A stretch of 13,576 nucleotides of DNA, from NCBI GenBank assembly GCA_016195045.1, contig JACQAJ010000072.1, positions 1-13,576 on the forward strand, written 5' to 3'. Below, piece by piece: positions 9,816 to 13,576 of the stretch; the stretch's first letter is position 1, and every line of letters starts with the position of its first letter. The position numbers were made by a program, and so were the translations under genes. The DNA comes from Candidatus Azambacteria bacterium (lineage in GTDB: Bacteria > Patescibacteriota > Minisyncoccia > GWC2-36-17 > JACQAJ01). Under the pieces are notes generated by a model that worked only from the letters and a program-made list of their open reading frames with translations, did no database searches and was not told the origin of the DNA.

Positions 9816-12214
9816 TGTATGATTCCCTCGAGTTTTTTGAGGCGGGTTTCGTAGTCAACTTGATTGGCTTTAAGAGTTTTGTTTTCTATAGTTAATTCCT
9901 CAATCTGCTTCTGTTGTTCCTTCACGGCCTCAACGAGGACGGGACCGAGTTTGGAATAATCAAGAGAAACTGCATCAACACCATTTTTCTCGTAACTGAC
10001 AATTTCTGGTAACACTTTCCCCACCTCTTCAGCAATAAAACCAATATCTTTAGTCTTGTTTGTCCACGCATTTATATGACCTGGTTTCCAGTCAAAATAG
10101 ACGCCCCGAAGTTTTAATACTTTATCAAGAGCATTATCTATAGAATACACATTCTTTTTCAATCGAATTGTGGAACCAGTTCCAGTACTCCACATTGCGA
10201 GACCATTATCATCATAAATAACTGCATTTCCATCAGATTGTAATCTAAATGATTTCTCATCATTTAATTTTCCATAATAAACATTAAAAGAATAGGGGTC
10301 TGAAACAGTTTTTGTAGTAGTGAAACCTTTTCTTGTATTAATTCCGAATGAATAGGTACCACTTACATTAAGACTATGTCCCATTGCGGTGGAAAATTGA
10401 CCACTTGCGGTGGTAAGAATCCCTATTGCGACGGAATTCTCACCACTTGCTATGGTATTATACCCCATTGCGGTGGAATTGTAACCACTTGCGGTGGTTT
10501 GAAACCCCGTTGCGATGGAAAATGAACCATTTGCGTTGGTATCATGCCCCATTGCGGTGGAATATGGACCATTTGCTATGGTATCATGCCCCATTGCGAT
10601 GGAATAATCGCCAATGTTTGTATCATCCCACCGACTACCATCAACATGCCCCACCCTAAACGCAGCTTTTTTGGGGTACCAGATAAAGCGTGTACCTGCT
10701 CCTGAGGTGGTAAGAGTTGCTCCTGAACCATATGTTCCTTTTGCAATAATTCCCCCATCAGTATCTAAAGAAAGTCTAAATTCTGGCGCCGTCGTCCCGA
10801 TGCCGACGTTGCCAGAAGAATTAATTCTCATTTGTTCCACGTTATTTGTTTTGACCGTCAGAACACCATCGCTGACCCAATCAAGACCAGTATCAGTATC
10901 TCCTATCGCCAATTTAATTGTCGGGCTCGTCGTCCCGATGCCGACGTTGCCGTCAAGAACCATATTCCCATCAGATTTTAATCTAAATAATCTCTCACTC
11001 CCTGATTGTCCATAATAAACATTGAAAGAATAGGGGTCTGAAACAGTTTGTTTAGTGGAATCTTCTCTTGTATTAATTCCGAATGAATTGGTACTACTTA
11101 CATTAAGATGATGTCCCATTGCGGTGGAAGTGTCACCACTTGCGGTGGTATAATACCCCATTGCGGTGGAAGAATAGTCACCACTTGCTTTGGTAGAATA
11201 CCCCATTGCGGTGGAATAGTTACCACTTGCGGTGGTAAAACCCCCCATTGCGGTGGAAATGGTACCACTTGCGATGGTAAACTCTCCCATTGCGGTGGAC
11301 ATGGTACCACTTGCGATGGTAGAATACCCCATTGCGGTGGAATAATTGCCAATGTTTGCATCATTCCACTGATTACCATCAACATACCCCGCCCTAAACG
11401 CGGCTTTTTTGGGGTACCAGATAAAGCGCGTGCCTGATCCTGATGCACCAAGGTCTACCCCTGATTTAAATATTCCTTTTGCAATAATTCCCCCATCAGT
11501 ATCTAAAGAAAGTCTAAATTCTGGCGTCGTCGTCCCAATCCCGACGTTGCCGGTGGATTGAACTGTTAATGCATTAACATCAAGGAAACCGCAACAACCA
11601 CCCCAGCGACCAACCACAAATGAATCATCAATATCGTCTCCGAGATTGAGTCTAAGTTGACTTTTATCACTTGCAGTGTTATAGCGAGCAAGATAAATTG
11701 AATCGCTATTGTCGCTATCAAGGCTTGATTCACCGGGACCTCCAGAAAAATATACTTTCCTTCCGTAACCTGAACTATCAGGGGAAGCTTTAGGATTTAT
11801 TTCCCCGATACGCAAGTCACCTCCAGCGATTTGCAGTCGATCACTAGGCGTCGTCGTCCCAATGCCAACGTTATCAGTGAGAGTAGATGGATAAAGATTG
11901 GGATCAGTACGAGTCCATACTGTAGTCTCGGGAAAACAATTTGTTCCGTCTGCCAAACAAACCTTTGTACCACCTATTGTTAGGGCTTGTATCGTCGCCG
12001 TCCCAATCTTGACGTTGCCGTTAAGAATTAAGTCGCCAGTTTTAGTTTGAGTACTAGAGCCTGTATTTATAGGTTCCGAAACATTACCACTCGGAGGTGA
12101 ATTAGTTGGCTCAACGAAACCTCGAACTAAACCTGAGAAAGAAAAAACAATTACTCCGAATAAAAGTAATAAAGAAAAAATAGTGGAACTGGGTAAGGTT
12201 TTTAAATGTTTCAT
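9812..12214 (-). CDS. Surface fibre with YadA-like head repeats and Peptidase_S74 chaperone
   Basis: 800 aa. Residues about 11-32 are a hydrophobic signal sequence. GIGTTTP-type beta repeats recur (116-122, 224-230, 425-431, 470-476). Two YadA-head-like blocks of 14-residue STAMGxxTxASG units lie at 286-370 and 533-616. Residues 223-419 and 469-664 are an internal duplication. The C-terminal S74 intramolecular chaperone (about 680-765) has S681 and K686 in STIRLKKN at the spacing of the autoproteolytic Ser-Lys pair, then GFIAEEV and LDYSKLGPVLVEAVK. A coiled coil (762-797) ends the protein. S74 domains trimerise fibres and then usually cut themselves off, here before S681. There is no C-terminal beta-barrel anchor, so it is not a classic autotransporter. 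A role in host-cell attachment is inference. Confidence 0.9.
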   Translation of the reverse strand: MKHLKTLPSSTIFSLLLLFGVIVFSFSGLVRGFVEPTNSPPSGNVSEPINTGSSTQTKTGDLILNGNVKIGTATIQALTIGGTKVCLADGTNCFPETTVWTRTDPNLYPSTLTDNVGIGTTTPSDRLQIAGGDLRIGEINPKASPDSSGYGRKVYFSGGPGESSLDSDNSDSIYLARYNTASDKSQLRLNLGDDIDDSFVVGRWGGCCGFLDVNALTVQSTGNVGIGTTTPEFRLSLDTDGGIIAKGIFKSGVDLGASGSGTRFIWYPKKAAFRAGYVDGNQWNDANIGNYSTAMGYSTIASGTMSTAMGEFTIASGTISTAMGGFTTASGNYSTAMGYSTKASGDYSSTAMGYYTTASGDTSTAMGHHLNVSSTNSFGINTREDSTKQTVSDPYSFNVYYGQSGSERLFRLKSDGNMVLDGNVGIGTTSPTIKLAIGDTDTGLDWVSDGVLTVKTNNVEQMRINSSGNVGIGTTAPEFRLSLDTDGGIIAKGTYGSGATLTTSGAGTRFIWYPKKAAFRVGHVDGSRWDDTNIGDYSIAMGHDTIANGPYSTAMGHDTNANGSFSIATGFQTTASGYNSTAMGYNTIASGENSVAIGILTTASGQFSTAMGHSLNVSGTYSFGINTRKGFTTTKTVSDPYSFNVYYGKLNDEKSFRLQSDGNAVIYDDNGLAMWSTGTGSTIRLKKNVYSIDNALDKVLKLRGVYFDWKPGHINAWTNKTKDIGFIAEEVGKVLPEIVSYEKNGVDAVSLDYSKLGPVLVEAVKEQQKQIEELTIENKTLKANQVDYETRLKKLEGIIH
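10223..10810 (-). repeat. Internal duplication, C-terminal copy
   Basis: Encodes residues 469-664. It shares NVGIGTT-PEFRLSLDTDG, GTRFIWYPKKAAFR, the YadA-type units, SFGINTR and VSDPYSFNVYYG with the block at 10958-11548. Long DNA stretches are near-identical between the two (around 10270-10330 and 11000-11060, and 10740-10800 and 11480-11540). Confidence 0.85.
10367..10618 (-). repeat. 42-bp minisatellite in the fibre head, block 2
   Basis: About six 42-bp units beginning CCCCATTGCGGTGGAA with a second half-unit ACCACTTGCGGTGGT, each encoding 14 residues (STAMGxxTxASGxx). Units vary by point changes; two have ANG for ASG. Confidence 0.85.
10958..11548 (-). repeat. Internal duplication, N-terminal copy
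   Basis: Encodes residues 223-419, the partner of 10223-10810. The two copies are separated by a 49-residue spacer containing another GIGTTSP repeat. Confidence 0.85.
11105..11359 (-). repeat. 42-bp minisatellite in the fibre head, block 1
   Basis: About six 42-bp units like those in block 2. One unit near 11165-11210 carries an extra codon (DYSSTAMG instead of YSTAMG). The CCATTGCGGTGG core also creates long but meaningless open frames on both strands. Confidence 0.85.
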
Positions 12215-12219
12215 AAAAT

Positions 12220-12247
12220 TAGTTTGTAGTTTGTAGTTTGTAGTTTG
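12220..12247. repeat. 7-bp tandem array (TAGTTTG) before the fibre gene
   Basis: Four perfect TAGTTTG units plus TAG, only 5 bp upstream of the fibre ATG. Relative to the AAACTAC/CAACTAC units downstream of the same gene, this array is inverted, so the fibre gene is flanked by related heptamers in opposite orientation. Confidence 0.88.
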
Positions 12248-12256
12248 TAGAATTCC

Positions 12257-12312
12257 AAATCTAAAATCTAAAATCTAAAATCTAAAATCTAAAATCTAAA
12301 ATCTAAAATCTC
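12257..12312. repeat. 7-bp tandem array (AAATCTA)
   Basis: Seven perfect AAATCTA units (12257-12305) and one variant (AAATCTC) that directly abuts the TAG stop of the coiled-coil gene at 12313. On the minus strand the unit is TAGATTT, so each unit carries a stop codon. Confidence 0.9.
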
Positions 12313-12690
12313 CTAGGCTTCTACTTTTTTTAATCTAAACTCGACACTAGTGAGTCTTTTGTCTAATTCATAGAAATCGTCATCAGAGGGTTTGGCGTTT
12401 AATTCATTTTCAATGGCTCGAAGTCTCACTCTTATTTCTTCATGTTCAGAGCGATTAGTCGCCTCTAAGGCATCGAATCTTTTATCCATTGCATCGAATC
12501 TTTGATCTACTTCACTGAAACGTTCGTTTATTTCTTTTCCTAGTTCTTTAAACTGTTTTTGTATACCTAAAAACTCTCCTTGAACTAAAGTAAAAAATTT
12601 ATCTGTCTTTGAAGATTCATTTTTAATCAATATAGCCAATCCATCTAAAGTCATTGCTTTTTTGTTTTTAATAACTTTTTTCTTTTCCAT
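12313..12690 (-). CDS. Small coiled-coil protein of unknown function
   Basis: 125 aa. After a basic start, TLDGLAILIKN (15-25) may be a short conserved head. Residues about 35-125 are a predicted coiled coil with a visible 7-residue repeat (ERFSEVDQRFDAMDKRFDAL). Such short proteins are common in CPR genomes and have no known function. No signal peptide or membrane segment is seen, so it should be cytoplasmic. It lies 98 bp upstream of the fibre gene on the same strand and may be co-transcribed with it, as no convincing separate fibre promoter is visible. Confidence 0.8.
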   Translation of the reverse strand: MEKKKVIKNKKAMTLDGLAILIKNESSKTDKFFTLVQGEFLGIQKQFKELGKEINERFSEVDQRFDAMDKRFDALEATNRSEHEEIRVRLRAIENELNAKPSDDDFYELDKRLTSVEFRLKKVEA

Positions 12691-12697
12691 GGTTTCA

Positions 12698-12744
12698 ATT
12701 ATAAATCTTATGAAATAATAGTCAAATTTAAAAACTGTGGATAA
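12698..12744 (-). promoter_or_regulatory. Promoter plus DnaA-box-like site of the coiled-coil gene
   Basis: Minus strand: TTATCCACA (12736-12744), 10 bp, TTGACT (12720-12725), 16 bp, TATAAT (12698-12703), 7 nt, ATG. The transcript is essentially leaderless. The TTATCCACA box and its 10-bp distance to -35 equal those of the promoter at 4419-4466. Confidence 0.65.
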
Positions 12745-12757
12745 AAATATTATTTCT

Positions 12758-12793
12758 CCGAGGACTGTCCTTGGCGAATTCTCAAGGTCCTCG
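12758..12793. repeat. Isolated H1-like hairpin (copy F)
   Basis: CCGAGGACTGTCCTTGG (12758-12774) followed by CGAATTCTC is a diverged H1 with its link, without H2, heptamers or tail. An alternative larger hairpin is CGAGGA/TCCTCG (12759-12764 with 12788-12793) with inner CCTTG/CAAGG. Confidence 0.6.
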
Positions 12794-12811
12794 AGAAAAG
12801 GAGCTTACAGC

Positions 12812-12846
12812 TAAAAAAAGGGCACCGTTCATATAGATACGGTGCC
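12812..12846 (-). terminator. Intrinsic terminator of the metalloprotease gene
   Basis: On the minus strand GGCACCGT (from 12846 down) and ACGGTGCC (to 12821) form a perfect 8-bp GC-rich stem with a 10-nt loop, followed by C and seven T (12819 down to 12813). This is the clearest terminator in the window, 9 nt after the stop codon. Confidence 0.9.
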
Positions 12847-12854
12847 ACATTCAT

Positions 12855-13574
12855 TTAATTAGGCGGGACAAGGTCAACCGGTTGCAATTCGAAATGATAG
12901 ATTCGAAAAGCCTCCTGTTGAACCGGGGAGATAGAATATCCCTGAAATCCACAGACGCTCATCAAATAGCCTGAGTCACAAGTATGTCCATGGTTTGTTT
13001 TTCCACCAAAATAAAGTGTGTGACCCCACTCATGGGCTGAGATAAGATCATCGAATACCGTGGTTGATTCTCCCAAATCGTTAATCCCGTGAGTGACCTC
13101 ATAGGGACTATTCGAAAAGGGATTATCACCAAAAGGATCCCCGTAAAAAAAATAGGCTTGTCCAGCTGCTCCTGAAACACAAGGTTCACGCGGCTGAACA
13201 TATAGCGCCGGAGGTAATTGAATGATGGGAAGTACTGGACCGCAAGAATCAAGAATTTCATCCGTCGTCCCCCTGGTAACATTTGAGCTGATACCAGTAA
13301 AAAAACTATAGGTCTCATAGAGCTCCTTTAGTCTCTGAAAGGTTTCTTCCGTATAAGATTTGTGGATAACTATATTTCTGGGTGACAAGAATCCATCCGG
13401 AATTCTTTCAACCGTCCCAGGAGATTTTTCATTCAGAAATATCAGGGCCAATCGATGCAATTCTGTTGGGTCAAGAAAAACCTTGACTTTCGCCATGGCG
13501 ACCGCCGTAGGATTCTCTTTGTTCCAGGCCTTGAAGGTCATAACATGATCCCCCGTTGTGAATCCAGCTAAACT
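12855..13574 (-). CDS. Metzincin-like zinc metalloprotease, 5' end probably outside window
   Basis: At least 228 aa from an ATG at 13541, but the frame stays open through 11 more codons to the window edge (reading SLAGFTTGDHV), so the true start is probably outside. Counting from that Met, H170-E171-x-x-H174 (AHEWGHTLYFGG) is the zinc motif with catalytic Glu. H184 or H186 can supply the third ligand, though the spacing is longer than in the usual HExxHxxGxxH. GYLMSV (191-196) looks like a metzincin Met-turn. Four Cys (100, 121, 188, 197) suggest disulphides and an exported domain. It sits two genes upstream of the fibre gene on the same strand but is closed off by its own terminator. Confidence 0.78.
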   Translation of the reverse strand, partial: SLAGFTTGDHVMTFKAWNKENPTAVAMAKVKVFLDPTELHRLALIFLNEKSPGTVERIPDGFLSPRNIVIHKSYTEETFQRLKELYETYSFFTGISSNVTRGTTDEILDSCGPVLPIIQLPPALYVQPREPCVSGAAGQAYFFYGDPFGDNPFSNSPYEVTHGINDLGESTTVFDDLISAHEWGHTLYFGGKTNHGHTCDSGYLMSVCGFQGYSISPVQQEAFRIYHFELQPVDLVPPN

Positions 13575-13576
13575 GG

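Noticed and set aside
11098..11451. Open frames on both strands across the fibre head (also 10426-11015)
   Set aside because: They are by-products of the 42-bp repeat, which has few stops in any frame; their translations are low-complexity repeats (PPQWG, HCGG, LRW).
9812..12214. Trimeric autotransporter adhesin (type Vc) identity for the fibre
   Set aside because: YadA-like head units are present but there is no C-terminal four-strand beta-barrel anchor; the C-terminus is an S74 chaperone with a coiled coil.
12962..13548. Alternative frames (12962-13318 minus, 13360-13548 plus) in the metalloprotease region
   Set aside because: The frame with HExxH, the Met-turn and the correctly placed terminator is the real one; these overlap it without motifs.

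Overview
The window is AT-rich bacterial DNA of the kind found in Candidate Phyla Radiation (Patescibacteria) genomes, closest in feel to Parcubacteria or Microgenomates. This rests on short compact genes, standard use of TGA as stop, many promoters whose -10 box sits 6-8 nt before the start codon (leaderless transcripts), a Peptidase_S74 surface fibre with GIGTTTP repeats, and a high density of small toxin-antitoxin (TA) genes. I could not run any search, so the lineage is an inference.

Left part (1-4400). A 3'-truncated lysyl-tRNA synthetase on the minus strand is divergent from a helix-turn-helix/LAGLIDADG-like gene whose 3' end runs into a tRNA-Arg(TCT) gene. A tRNA-Lys(CTT) follows. Next come a dTMP-kinase-like P-loop kinase (+), a membrane-anchored thermonuclease homologue (-) and an S-adenosylmethionine-decarboxylase-like protein (-).

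Middle repeat field (4382-5062). This holds no gene. It contains a good promoter with a DnaA-box-like site, two identical 66-bp direct repeats that each fold into a hairpin, a dispersed REP-like element, and a 301-bp near-complete palindrome that looks like a miniature inverted-repeat element.

TA cassette array (5063-9815). All genes are on the minus strand: an AAA/DUF4143 ATPase, then AbiEii with a small partner, VapBC, RelBE and HicBA. The four TA operons are separated by five copies (A-E) of a composite repeat. Read in the direction of transcription, each copy holds the last 20-27 codons of a Peptidase_S74 fibre gene, a run of 7-bp tandem units, a 23-24 bp palindrome (H2) and a 17-18 bp palindrome (H1). 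Copy E is the genuine 3' end of the intact 800-aa fibre gene. In copies A-D the fibre body is absent, and the fossil tail begins within about 20 nt after the stop codon of a TA operon. The result is an integron-like string of TA cassettes built on the 3' end of a surface-fibre gene, with no recombinase in view.

Right part (9812-13576). The intact S74/YadA-head-like fibre gene carries a large internal duplication and 42-bp minisatellites. It is followed by a small coiled-coil protein with a DnaA-box-like promoter, a classic intrinsic terminator, and a secreted-looking zinc metalloprotease cut by the window edge.

The main points of interest are the cassette array, the constant 7-bp repeat unit placed at several stop codons, the tRNA/ORF overlap, the large palindrome, and two promoters that share a TTATCCACA site at exactly the same distance upstream of -35.
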